Of a stretch of 32,624 nucleotides of DNA, positions 5,801-13,141 are shown one piece after another. A model generated the notes under the pieces. The model did not search any database and was not told where the DNA came from. It saw nothing but the letters and a program-made list of their open reading frames with translations. The position numbers and the translations under genes were made by a program. Each line of letters starts with the position of its first letter. Positions within the stretch are counted from its first letter, which is position 1. The stretch covers positions 4,011 through 36,634 of the forward strand of contig JAMPEA010000012.1 of the NCBI GenBank assembly GCA_023665365.1, in the 5' to 3' direction. This DNA is from Bacillota bacterium (GTDB lineage: Bacteria > Bacillota > Clostridia > Christensenellales > CAG-917).

Positions 5801-8514
5801 AGCCCTCTTATACCGCGCTCGACTCGATTGTCGCGGGCGACTTGACCGTCACCGCCTACTACGTCGGCAAGGACGGCGACAATAACCCCGTCACAATGCC
5901 CGTCGTGCTCGATTTTGCCGATTACGAAAACAATATTGTCTACGTCGGCAACAGAATCGGCGATTCCGTCCTGCACGTGGACAGCTCCGGCGCGCCGTCC
6001 AAAGTCACAGTCAGCTTTTCCTATTTCAACAACGGTCAGACCTACCGCGACAGCAAAACCGTCGATTTGGTTGTCGAACCCTGCAAAATCGACGTGTCCG
6101 ATTTGGTCGTCAACGACAAGTACGCCATCTACGACGGCAACGCGCACAGCTTAGACCCAATCAACCTCGCTACCGTCCAACACCTCGCCGACCCCAATTC
6201 GCGCAAAATCACCGGCGTAGTCTTTACCTACTACAACGGCAGGACGATTATCGACCCGAACGACATAATCGACATAGGGGATTATAGCGTAATTATCGGC
6301 TTTACGACAAACGACGCGGATTTCGAGGTTGACCCCATCTATAAAATGCTGTATATCGTCTCTGAGTTGCCTCCCGGAGTAGAGCCCGAAAACCCAGCCC
6401 CGAGCGACGGCGACGGAAGTTTTATAGATAAACTCCTCGCAAGTCACTTCCCGTTGTGGCAGGTTGCTACTATGGCGGCGTCCGCGTTGCTTGCGATTAT
6501 ATTCCTCATAAAAACCATTCAATACGCAAGCCGCGCCAAAAAGGCAAAGGGCGAGGCTAAAAAGATTGCCTCGCGCGCGTACGCGTCCTTATTACCTATA
6601 TTCTCGGGCGAGGTAGTCGCGCTCAACCTCTCAAACAAAATATGGAGCATTATGGCGTTTGCGTTCGTCGGACTTGCTTTGCTAATGTTCGTCATCGCGC
6701 TCATCACTCGTCATAGCTGGAAGAAAGCCGAGCTCGCAAAAGAGAGCGCCGTAGACGAGCGCGAACAGCGTAAGTACGAGGCGCAAAACGCAAATCAGCT
6801 CGCTTTGCAGGAGAAAATCGTACAGGCAAGCGCTGTAAGCGGTTTTGGCGGGGATTTCAGCAGCTTCGAGGAAATATTGCGCCAGCGCGACGAGGAACAC
6901 CGCCGCGAAATGGAGGAGTTCAGAGAACAGCAACGCCTCGAACTCGCGCGCCGCGAGGAGGAACAGGCTAAGCGCGACGAGGCTATGAAACTCATGCTCG
7001 CAAATATGATGGGCAGGCAACAGGGCAATGAGGACGGCTTCGCTTACGCAAGCATCGACGATACCGATATGCTTGTCCAGCGCGTCATCGCAGGGCTTCT
7101 CCCCGCTATGCAACAGATGATGCCCGAAACTACCGCTTACTTGACCGCTCCCGCCTACGAGCAGAGCGAGAACGATATAGAGGCTATCGCCGATAGAGTC
7201 GCCGAAAAGCTCGGCGCAAATATCCCACAACCCGACGATAACGACGAAAAATACGACGCGCTCCTCGACGAGGTGAAAGGACTCAAAAAACAGCTCGCCA
7301 AAGAGAAAAATGCGGATAACTCGCTCGACGTGGACGACCTCGCTCAAAGGGTCGCCGCGCAGATAACTCCCGCGCAAACCTCCGTTGACGTGGACGAAAT
7401 CGTGCAGAAAGTCTCCGCTAAAATCACGCCCGTATCGCAGGGCAACGTCAATCTCGATGACCTCGCGCAAAAGGTGTCCGAAAAAATTACACCCGTAAGC
7501 AATACCACCGTCGTGCAGGGCGCGTCCGCCGAGGAAATGCAGGCTATGGCGGAAGAAATGGCTCATATGCGTAAAAAAATAGACGATATGGCGTTTATGT
7601 CCGTGGATGAACTCGATGACGACGACTTCGACGATGAGGAAGAGTGGGACAGCATCCTCGACGAGGACGATGACGACAACTTTGTTGAGTCCGTCATCAT
7701 CGAAGCGGACGGCACGGTGCGCAAATCCTCGCCAAACTTCCGTATGAGGTTAAAGGAAAGCTCGGAGAAAAACCGCGAGTGGTATGCCGCAATCAAGAAT
7801 CTATTCTGTTCGCAAAAGGGCGTAACCTATCGCGTTTGCAAGCGTGTAGAGAAAATCCGCTATCAAGGGCAGGTTATCGGTGTTATAGGCATAGCGAAGC
7901 GTTCAATAAAACTGTGGCTTGCTTTGAAGCCCTACGAGTACGACGCTCGCCGTTATCACCATAAGGACGTTTCAGATAAGCCCCGCTTTGTAGACGTTCC
8001 GCTGTATGTTCGCGTAGGTTCAGACCGCGCCTTGACCCGCGCGCAGGAGCTTATCCTCGCCCTCTTCCAAGACTTCAATATGGAAGAACGCAAACGCTAT
8101 ACTTACAGGGATATACAGGAGCTCATCTTCACCTTGAAGCATAACAAGTTGCTTACGAATAAACAGTATAAGCAGAACTTGTGCGAAGTTATGCACGTCC
8201 ACGATTGCGACGTATTGGACGACGAAACGGCGGAAAAGTGCATAGAAACAAAAAACGTAGACTTCATCGACGATAGCGTAATTGAAATGGTGAAACTCGA
8301 TGACATCGACGCAAACTTCCAAGACGGCAACCGCGTAACTTTGGAAAAACTCCGCAAGCTCGGACTTGTAAGCGAGGACTGTACGGGCTACACCGTGACC
8401 GCAGATAAGCGTCTCACAAAACCGCTCATCATCGTAGCCAATGACTTTACTTTGACGGCAGTTAAACTAATAGTTTTGACAGGCGGTAGGGCGATACGCC
8501 TTGAAAAAATTTAA
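2818..8514 (+). CDS. Giant membrane-anchored surface protein: beta-helix and InlB B-repeats outside, coiled coil and uL15-like domain at the C-terminus
   Basis: About 1,898 residues from ATG 2818 (MKNLKKNVSNARGR), chosen because a basic N-region and hydrophobic signal (IALVGCLAIIFGFAFTFTLV) follow at once; ATG 2803 is possible. Residues ~110-390 are Gly/Asn-rich with a GLUG/beta-helix look. B-repeat (Listeria-Bacteroides) modules lie at ~520-600 (ending VVFYAVWDVD) and ~895-980 (ending ELTARWLK), then an Ig-like stretch and an MBG-like stretch at ~1090-1185. Hydrophobic segments at ~1208-1235 and ~1274-1298 flank a basic loop. Next come a Glu/Arg coiled coil (~1345-1400), three ~21-residue repeats of the type DDLAQKVSEKITPVS (~1500-1565) and an Asp/Glu run (~1595-1620). 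After a Cys-containing domain, the last ~75 residues match the uL15 C-terminal pattern. Likely role: adhesion or envelope sensing. Tail topology is uncertain, because two crossings would put it outside. Confidence 0.85.
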   Translation: MKNLKKNVSNARGRNGFVKAIALVGCLAIIFGFAFTFTLVDIQGNGANDNTASAAIDPSIYNQPLDASFDALAHGSTYTFTDKTKVDQYRAGSIASDTTTITVDRRQPHGSQLNPYVINSISGGSGSWNAFAAAMANSATYNYGVGKYFVLTNDLNWKPGSSQIAYTKIGTFGGNFYGLGHSLINIVLDGNNNSNVSLFDIIMDGEFADVIVNSYTFNNVLFGACFAINAYGTSFMNCHAQGSINRVTASNTQFHAGGMFFSPYTPSGKPIKDVLLYRCSIKWTANGKVTSSPTGGSLCGGIIGSSVYPYKIYDCYATCDVTYENNYSDTYINPICTTAISGANNVKRVVENVVSIMVHRGANTWDESASIMSGWIDTTAGSAKSNNEFYYTNVYSDYKAINSSGTAHIGNPSVFYSAQQNVIINQGTKINLNNVQYVNSYGSYTLNSTDLKTNLLTAANATNGNVAPTSASLAGVSASALASNAQAQFRSSSIWDETKIGATYSTTSNPVINTSVLSSGFTAKFYNRKNGIDVSINGVPDIVGYSTATPFPTPPTVPTNRVFAGWTMDLSEDEHIYDKDTNFTSDIYGDVVFYAVWDVDTMTNDSLTASASSVEYLTGKITLTASVSAADMTDGVPTYSWKFGSNTLGDTTNSITKENVNESGTYTMDYCLRSTSEPLWRHRGSHSETIAITPGKLTPQSISVDKDAYYGMSINSLTPTVVMHNSKGTVVNGTAKWYRSIGSILNTPSDPKYRPGEVYVEFYFETDASYNGNYDSGNTVVYNTSASMDIVYFPAKYIQIEYNLFEIPETLSFDFDTYNGSISYTRIASEFDTLWADYYANNTALLDGLGIGGYTPQFKFTDGSFISIPDYRTKPSGYSNVTETISIDVKFVAATYQVTYKFDDDAGTADRVETGKTYGQQILKPSPNPTNGTMMFLGWYYQATDVNGNPLTEPNGDPKLVQWQFDVDCVFGDVELTARWLKAESLDHIEVVANKPSYTALDSIVAGDLTVTAYYVGKDGDNNPVTMPVVLDFADYENNIVYVGNRIGDSVLHVDSSGAPSKVTVSFSYFNNGQTYRDSKTVDLVVEPCKIDVSDLVVNDKYAIYDGNAHSLDPINLATVQHLADPNSRKITGVVFTYYNGRTIIDPNDIIDIGDYSVIIGFTTNDADFEVDPIYKMLYIVSELPPGVEPENPAPSDGDGSFIDKLLASHFPLWQVATMAASALLAIIFLIKTIQYASRAKKAKGEAKKIASRAYASLLPIFSGEVVALNLSNKIWSIMAFAFVGLALLMFVIALITRHSWKKAELAKESAVDEREQRKYEAQNANQLALQEKIVQASAVSGFGGDFSSFEEILRQRDEEHRREMEEFREQQRLELARREEEQAKRDEAMKLMLANMMGRQQGNEDGFAYASIDDTDMLVQRVIAGLLPAMQQMMPETTAYLTAPAYEQSENDIEAIADRVAEKLGANIPQPDDNDEKYDALLDEVKGLKKQLAKEKNADNSLDVDDLAQRVAAQITPAQTSVDVDEIVQKVSAKITPVSQGNVNLDDLAQKVSEKITPVSNTTVVQGASAEEMQAMAEEMAHMRKKIDDMAFMSVDELDDDDFDDEEEWDSILDEDDDDNFVESVIIEADGTVRKSSPNFRMRLKESSEKNREWYAAIKNLFCSQKGVTYRVCKRVEKIRYQGQVIGVIGIAKRSIKLWLALKPYEYDARRYHHKDVSDKPRFVDVPLYVRVGSDRALTRAQELILALFQDFNMEERKRYTYRDIQELIFTLKHNKLLTNKQYKQNLCEVMHVHDCDVLDDETAEKCIETKNVDFIDDSVIEMVKLDDIDANFQDGNRVTLEKLRKLGLVSEDCTGYTVTADKRLTKPLIIVANDFTLTAVKLIVLTGGRAIRLEKI

Positions 8515-8531
8515 GTAATATCCAAACGTAA

Positions 8532-8562
8532 ACAAAGCTCGTCTTTATGGCGGGCTTTGTCT
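8532..8562 (+). terminator. Intrinsic terminator of the adhesin gene
   Basis: ACAAAGCTCG (8532-8541) pairs with CGGGCTTTGT (8551-8560) around a 9-nt loop, followed by CTATTTATT. It lies 18 bp after the adhesin stop codon. Confidence 0.75.
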
Positions 8563-8600
8563 ATTTATTGGTTATTATTTATAAATATAGCTATATATAG

Positions 8601-8606
8601 TATAAT
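8601..8606 (+). promoter_or_regulatory. Candidate -10 box for the flavodoxin-like gene
   Basis: TATAAT in a very AT-rich stretch (8570-8612), about 100 bp upstream of the start codon. No clear -35 box is visible, so this is tentative. Confidence 0.35.
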
Positions 8607-8709
8607 ATATGCGCATTTTTACCATTGAAATCGCGTCGGATTTGTTATAAGATATTGGCAGATGCACATATCTTTATATGTATATCTGTACATTGTTAGG
8701 AGCGTTAAT

Positions 8710-9336
8710 ATGAAAGTTTTGTTGTTAAACGGAAGTTGTAAGGCAAACGGGAGCACGTATACCGCGCTATCGCAGGTGGCAAATGTGCTCGAAGAAAAAG
8801 GAATTTCTACGGAAATCTTTCAAATAGGGGCGGCTCCCCTCAGAGACTGCATAGGTTGCGGACAGTGCGCGGGCAAGTATAAATGCGTCTTTGACGACGA
8901 CCTCGTAAACGCGTTTATAGAAAAAGCCAAGGATGCGGATGGGTTTGTGTTCGGCTCGCCCGTCTACTATGCGCACGCCGACGGCAGGGTGCTTTGCTTT
9001 TTGGATAGGGCGTTTTATGCGGGCAAGAGATACTTTGCGCATAAGCCCGCGGCAGTCGTTGCCGTCGCAAGGCGCGCAGGGACTACGGCGGCGATAGATA
9101 CGCTCAACAAGTATCCCACAATCGCCGAAATGCCGCTCGTGTCGTCGTCCTATTGGAATATGGCGTTCGGGAGCAATCCGTCGGATATTTTAAAGGACGA
9201 GGAGGGCTTGCAGACTATGCGCAACCTCGGCGAGAATATGGCTTGGGTGCTACGCTGTATCGAGGCGGGCAAAAATGCGGGAATAGTCGCGCCCGACACT
9301 TCCTCAAAGGTGCGGACGAACTTTATCAGAAGCTGA
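8710..9336 (+). CDS. Flavodoxin-like NAD(P)H-dependent FMN oxidoreductase
   Basis: 208 residues, starting at ATG 8710 after TTAGGAG. The N-terminus MKVLLLNGSCKANGSTYTA is the FMN phosphate-binding loop of the flavodoxin-like NADPH-dependent FMN reductase family. CIGCGQC near residues 47-53 is the Cys motif of the iron-sulfur-flavoprotein-like branch, although the longer spacing needed for a full 4Fe-4S site (CxxCxxCxxxxxC) is only partly present. The segment ADGFVFGSPVYYAH (~77-90) matches the second FMN-contacting loop (GSPVYY). Likely a cytoplasmic quinone, flavin or nitro-group reductase; the substrate cannot be read from sequence. It appears monocistronic, with its own leader of roughly 100 nt and 124 bp to the next gene. 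Confidence 0.85.
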   Translation: MKVLLLNGSCKANGSTYTALSQVANVLEEKGISTEIFQIGAAPLRDCIGCGQCAGKYKCVFDDDLVNAFIEKAKDADGFVFGSPVYYAHADGRVLCFLDRAFYAGKRYFAHKPAAVVAVARRAGTTAAIDTLNKYPTIAEMPLVSSSYWNMAFGSNPSDILKDEEGLQTMRNLGENMAWVLRCIEAGKNAGIVAPDTSSKVRTNFIRS

Positions 9337-9384
9337 AAACCTCCCGAAAATTTGCGCAATTTGCGAAATAATTTAAAATTGGGG

Positions 9385-9413
9385 TTGATTGTTGATACAA
9401 ATGTTGATAAAAT
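9385..9413 (+). promoter_or_regulatory. Promoter of the GPH symporter gene
   Basis: -35 TTGATT (9385-9390), a 17-bp spacer and -10 TAAAAT (9408-9413), 48 bp before the start codon. A second TTGATA lies in the spacer. Confidence 0.55.
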
Positions 9414-9460
9414 ATGTTTATACGCGCGCCGCGTGCGCGTAATAGATTTTGGGAGAAATT

Positions 9461-11131
9461 ATGAGTAAAGAAGAAAACGCTGTGATTGACGGCAACAAAA
9501 AGCCGATATTGCATAAGCTGTTCGGCTCGACTCCGGGCGACGGCGAGATGCAACCGAAAGAGGGCATTTCCTACTCGCTTTGCGGCTTTGGACAAAACAT
9601 TATTTGTACTATTATAGGTTCGTATCTGACCGTCTTTATGACGGACGCTATCGGATTTTCCGCGCTGGCGGTGGCATTCCTTATGCTGTTTGCGCGCATA
9701 TTCGACGCGATGAACGACCCGATTATGGGCTCTGTCGTTGACAGAACGCGCACTAAGTGGGGCAAGTGCCGTCCATTCCTCAAATGGATGGCTTTCCCGA
9801 TAGCGGCGATGACCGTGATATGCTTTTTGCCCTGGTATCCCAAAAGCGACGGCGGATTTGCGGCGCTTTCCATAATGTACGTGATATGGGGCATAATTTA
9901 CACGGTCGCCGACGTGCCTTATTGGGGGCTGTCCACAGCAATGTCAAACGACACCTATCGCAGAGGCAACCTACTTACAATCGCCCGTCTTTTCTGCACT
10001 GCGGGCGCGGGCATAATCACCGTGTTTGTGCCTATCATTACGGATAACCTCACAAAGGGATTAGCTCCCGCCGCGGCTTCCGAGAAGCTGAGAATGATAT
10101 ATTTTATCATTGCGATTATAGGTTGCGTGATTGCGTTGCCGCTGTTCTTCCTCGGATTTAAAAATACGACCGAGCGCAACCAGTCGTTGGAAGCTCCGCC
10201 GTCTTTAAAGCACAACCTCAAACTGTTGTTTAAAAATAAACCGCTATTGCTCATAGTCCTGTCCGGTATCGGCGGCGCGGCGAGAATGTTGTTTACCTAC
10301 ACGGGCGGTCTCTATTTTGCAAAATACGTCATGGGCAAGGAGTCGATGTATTCGATATTTACGATGGCTATCGTCCCGGGCGGCTTAATAGCGTCGGTGC
10401 TCGTGCCGTTCTTTACGAAAAAATTCGGCAAACGCAATACCTACATATGGTCGCACGTCGTAGGCGGCATCGCTATGCTCATCGCGTTTATCGTCGGCAT
10501 TGCTTGCGACCACGGCAACTATTCGAGCACGGTGACGACGGTCGTACTGATTATCGCTCTCGTCATAGCGGGTATTCCGACGGGCTTCGGCAACATACTT
10601 ACCTACGCGATGATTGGCGATACGGTTGAGTATCTCGAACTCAAAACAGGCGAGCGCGCGGAGGGCATCTGCTTTGCCATGCAGACGCTTATGAATAAAA
10701 TAGGTATGGCGGTCGGCGCGTTCGTCGGCGTGCTTGCCTACTATATGGCGGGCATTTCGGCAAACGACGTGGCTTCCGTCAGTCCGCAGGGCAAGGACAC
10801 GATGTGGGTGATGCTCGTGCTTATCGCGGCAATCTCGTTCTTCTTGACAATAATTCCGCTGTTCTTCTACAAGTTCAACGAAAAGCAACAACAGGAAGCT
10901 GTTGAGGAAATCAAGAAGAGAAAGGCGGCGCTTGCGGGCAACGACAATCTCGCGCTCGAAACCGCAGAGGAACGCATTGAAGCGGCAGTTCACGGATATG
11001 CGCCTCTCGAAGTATTCCCCAACGAGGACGGCGCAGCCGTGCCGCTGTCGGAAATCTCAGAGGAACCCGAGCAAGCTGTCGCGGAAGCCGAAACCCAGTT
11101 CGACGAGCCCGACAACGACGACAGAGAATAA
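9461..11131 (+). CDS. GPH family (glycoside-pentoside-hexuronide:cation) symporter, MFS fold
   Basis: 556 residues from ATG 9461, with GGGAG 5 bp upstream (an in-frame upstream GTG lacks this). About 12 hydrophobic segments are visible. The segment FARIFDAMNDPIMGSVVDRTRTKWGKCRPFL, around residues 70-105, is the signature of the GPH/MelB family, with the Asp residues that bind the coupling cation. The loop GDTVEYLELKTGERAEGICFAMQTLMNKIG, around 385-415, is the other family hallmark. It probably imports a glycoside or pentoside with Na+ or H+ across the cytoplasmic membrane. The last ~75 residues form an acidic, Ala/Glu-rich tail (ending EPDNDDRE) that family members usually lack. No glycosidase is adjacent, so the substrate is open. 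Confidence 0.9.
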   Translation: MSKEENAVIDGNKKPILHKLFGSTPGDGEMQPKEGISYSLCGFGQNIICTIIGSYLTVFMTDAIGFSALAVAFLMLFARIFDAMNDPIMGSVVDRTRTKWGKCRPFLKWMAFPIAAMTVICFLPWYPKSDGGFAALSIMYVIWGIIYTVADVPYWGLSTAMSNDTYRRGNLLTIARLFCTAGAGIITVFVPIITDNLTKGLAPAAASEKLRMIYFIIAIIGCVIALPLFFLGFKNTTERNQSLEAPPSLKHNLKLLFKNKPLLLIVLSGIGGAARMLFTYTGGLYFAKYVMGKESMYSIFTMAIVPGGLIASVLVPFFTKKFGKRNTYIWSHVVGGIAMLIAFIVGIACDHGNYSSTVTTVVLIIALVIAGIPTGFGNILTYAMIGDTVEYLELKTGERAEGICFAMQTLMNKIGMAVGAFVGVLAYYMAGISANDVASVSPQGKDTMWVMLVLIAAISFFLTIIPLFFYKFNEKQQQEAVEEIKKRKAALAGNDNLALETAEERIEAAVHGYAPLEVFPNEDGAAVPLSEISEEPEQAVAEAETQFDEPDNDDRE

Positions 11132-11142
11132 TAAACGATAAC

Positions 11143-11187
11143 GACCGCCGTCCGTCGATATTAAAATTGATATTGACTGTACGGCGG
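11143..11187 (+). promoter_or_regulatory. Inverted repeat between symporter and marR-like gene (operator or weak terminator)
   Basis: ACCGCCGT (near 11145) and ACGGCGGT (11180-11187) are perfect 8-bp arms around about 27 nt. The right arm lies between the -35 and -10 of the marR-like promoter, a suitable place for autoregulation. The right arm is followed by TTATTG, so a weak terminator for the symporter gene is the alternative. Confidence 0.4.
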
Positions 11188-11200
11188 TTTATTGTATAAT
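11173..11200 (+). promoter_or_regulatory. Promoter of the marR-like/M28-like operon, giving a leaderless mRNA
   Basis: -35 TTGACT (11173-11178), a 16-bp spacer and a perfect -10 TATAAT (11195-11200). Only 6 nt separate the -10 from ATG 11207, so transcription should start at or next to the start codon. No Shine-Dalgarno sequence can fit. Confidence 0.7.
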
Positions 11201-11206
11201 TGAAGT

Positions 11207-11659
11207 ATGGACATAAAGCAGTGTAAAAATATGTTTACGTCTTTCAGAACGCTGTTGCGCGCCTATAACGACTACGTTACGGGTTGCGTGCGCGAGTACG
11301 AGCTGTCGCCGAACGAGGTCGCCGTGCTCGGCGGCTTGCAGACGGTGTCTACCGCAAGCGCGATAGCAAGAGACGCCGACGTATCGAAAGCGCTCGTTTC
11401 GCGCAGTGTGAAGTCTCTCAAAAGCAAGGGGCTTATAGAGGTGTGCATTTCCGCCGTCGATAAGCGCGAGCAGGATTTGACGCTCACCGACAAAGGACGC
11501 GAGGTCGCGGGACTTATCGAGGAGGCGAACGAGCGATTTTACCGCATTGCAACGCAAAATACCGAGGACAGAGCGCTTGAAATAACCGAACTGATGCTGG
11601 AAGTTATCATAAAAAATCTCAATGTCATTGGAGGTGGGGGTATCGATGACGACCGATAA
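11207..11659 (+). CDS. MarR family transcriptional regulator
   Basis: 150 residues, a normal length for MarR proteins, which bind palindromic DNA as dimers through a winged helix. The segment LSPNEVAVLGGLQTVSTASAIARDADVSKALVSRSVKSLKSKGLIEVCISAVDKREQDLTLTDKGREVAGLIEEA (about residues 33-105) contains the recognition helix (VSKALVSRSVKSLKSKGLI) and the wing with the typical D-K-R-E motif (DKREQDLTLTDKG). The short N-terminal and longer C-terminal helices form the dimerisation part. The start overlaps the predicted transcription start, so the mRNA is probably leaderless. The gene overlaps the next one by 14 bp, implying coupled expression with the M28-like membrane protein. The ligand is unknown. 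Confidence 0.9.
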   Translation: MDIKQCKNMFTSFRTLLRAYNDYVTGCVREYELSPNEVAVLGGLQTVSTASAIARDADVSKALVSRSVKSLKSKGLIEVCISAVDKREQDLTLTDKGREVAGLIEEANERFYRIATQNTEDRALEITELMLEVIIKNLNVIGGGGIDDDR

Positions 11660-12971
11660 AAATCAAGTAGCGAATAAGATATGTGCCGATATTAAGCACG
11701 TGTGCAAAACCTACGGAAGCAGAAATGCCGGCGGCGAGGGCGAAAGACTCGCTTCCGAATATTTTTATCAAGAGCTGTCCGCAAACGCGGATGAAATAGT
11801 CAAAGAGGAATTCAAACTCAATCCCGCCGCTTTCAAAGGGTGGATACCTATAAGCGTAACCTGCGCGATGGTCGGCATAGTCGCATACTTTTTTTCATCG
11901 CTGGTGGCGCTGATGCTGTTTATCGTGGGGATTATCCCGTTCTTATTCGAGTACGTGCTCCATATGCGCATGCTCGACCCTCTCTATCCCGAAAAGACTT
12001 CGCAGAATATCACCGCATTAAAAAAATGCTCGGAAGAGCCTAAAAAACGATTGTATTTCGTGGCGAATACGGACGCTTCGTTTGAAAACAGCATAAAGTA
12101 TCGCTTCGGCGGAGTCGTTTTGATGCTCGTCATCGTGTTCGACCTGTTGGGCGTAGCCTATTTCGTCGCGCTGTCTATCGCGCGTTGGGCAATCGTAGGC
12201 GGCTTGGGCGCGAGCATTGCGAGCGGAATTCCGCTGTACGTCGGGCTTGCGGGGCTTATATTTGTGCCGAGCCTGTTTTCAACCTATTTTATGATAAGCG
12301 AAAAAGTTATCGTAGACGGCGCAAACAGCAATCTTACGGGCTGTTTTGCGGCGGTGCGAGCGTTCGGCGCGCTAAAAGACGTTGAAATGAAAAACACCGA
12401 AGTCGGCGTAATACTGACGGGCGGCGGAGCTTGCGGGCTTCGCGGGTCAAAGGCGTGGTGCGATTTGCACGCGAGCGAGGTTGACAAGGAAAACACCGTG
12501 TTTATCGCGCTCAACTCTTTGCGCGAGCTTGCAAGCCTAAACGTCACGGGCGTTGAAATGTACGGATTGGTGAGAGGGGATAAAGAGATAGCAAATCTCG
12601 TGCAGAACAGCGCGAAAAATATAAATCTTCATTGCGCCAATCATAGGATACCCTTTGAGGCGAGCGACAGCGCGACGTTCAGACAACGCGGCTTCAAGAG
12701 CGGCTGTATCTGCGCCGCAAACCTCAAACTTCCCGAATATTTTTCGACGAGATACGACTCCTACGACAACCTGAGCGAGGAGTGTATAGCCGAATGTTAT
12801 GCGCTCGCTATCGAAATAATCAAGCAATTTTCAAACGAAGAAATCGACGTGATTTGCGAGCCGCCGAGCGTAAATACCGAGGCGGAGTATGACGAAAATC
12901 AAGAGGTCGCCGCCTCAGACGGCAATCCCGATACGCCGATACAGGCGGACGGCGAAAACCAAAACGTCTGA
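11646..12971 (+). CDS. Membrane protein with M28 peptidase-like fold, metal ligands apparently lost
   Basis: 441 residues from ATG 11646, chosen for the strong GGAGGTGG site 6 bp upstream; it overlaps the marR-like gene by 14 bp. The N-terminal ~70 residues (KICADIKHVCKTYGSRNAGGEGERLASEYFYQEL) match the pre-domain of M28 exopeptidases. Hydrophobic segments near 70-105 and 160-220 interrupt the fold. M28 landmarks are recognisable but substituted: the H-x-D motif is NTD (141-143), GAxDN is GANSN (near 228), the EExGLxGS motif is GACGLRGS, SDHxxF is SDSATF (near 341), and the last ligand His lies in YFSTRYDS without His. All five usual zinc-ligand positions appear changed, so this is probably a binding or scaffold pseudoenzyme. 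The acidic C-terminal tail ends GENQNV. Confidence 0.6.
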   Translation: MTTDKNQVANKICADIKHVCKTYGSRNAGGEGERLASEYFYQELSANADEIVKEEFKLNPAAFKGWIPISVTCAMVGIVAYFFSSLVALMLFIVGIIPFLFEYVLHMRMLDPLYPEKTSQNITALKKCSEEPKKRLYFVANTDASFENSIKYRFGGVVLMLVIVFDLLGVAYFVALSIARWAIVGGLGASIASGIPLYVGLAGLIFVPSLFSTYFMISEKVIVDGANSNLTGCFAAVRAFGALKDVEMKNTEVGVILTGGGACGLRGSKAWCDLHASEVDKENTVFIALNSLRELASLNVTGVEMYGLVRGDKEIANLVQNSAKNINLHCANHRIPFEASDSATFRQRGFKSGCICAANLKLPEYFSTRYDSYDNLSEECIAECYALAIEIIKQFSNEEIDVICEPPSVNTEAEYDENQEVAASDGNPDTPIQADGENQNV

Positions 12972-12997
12972 TTTCGTCATAAAATGATATGAAAAAT

Positions 12998-13037
12998 AAA
13001 AAAATCGGAACGCTTTTGGTGTGTTCTCGATTTTTTT
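12998..13037 (+). terminator. Intrinsic terminator after the M28-like gene
   Basis: AAAAAAATCG-GAAC pairs with GTTCTCGATTTTTTT with one bulge, and the second arm carries seven T. It separates this operon from adhE. Confidence 0.85.
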
Positions 13038-13049
13038 ATGAGAATACTG

Positions 13050-13078
13050 TTGACAAATTGCGCATATAAAAGTAAAAT
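13050..13078 (+). promoter_or_regulatory. Promoter of adhE
   Basis: Consensus -35 TTGACA (13050-13055), a 17-bp spacer and -10 TAAAAT (13073-13078). The start codon is 64 bp downstream of the -10. Confidence 0.75.
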
Positions 13079-13082
13079 AATA

Positions 13083-13100
13083 TCGATAAAAATTTATCGA
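13083..13100. promoter_or_regulatory. Candidate Rex (redox repressor) operator of adhE
   Basis: TCGATAAAAATTTATCGA is a perfect 18-bp palindrome placed at the transcription start. It shares 10 of the 14 fixed positions of the Rex consensus TTGTTAANNNNTTAACAA and has the same length and symmetry. Rex control of adhE by the NADH/NAD+ ratio is well established in Bacillota. Binding here is inferred. Confidence 0.5.
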
Positions 13101-13141
13101 ATTAAGGTTCGGTAGATAATAAATAAAAGGAAATAGGGAAA

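Noticed and set aside
8563..8709. Riboswitch in the ~100-nt leader of the flavodoxin-like gene
   Set aside because: No FMN-box or other known aptamer core; the stretch is AT-rich without stable nested stems.
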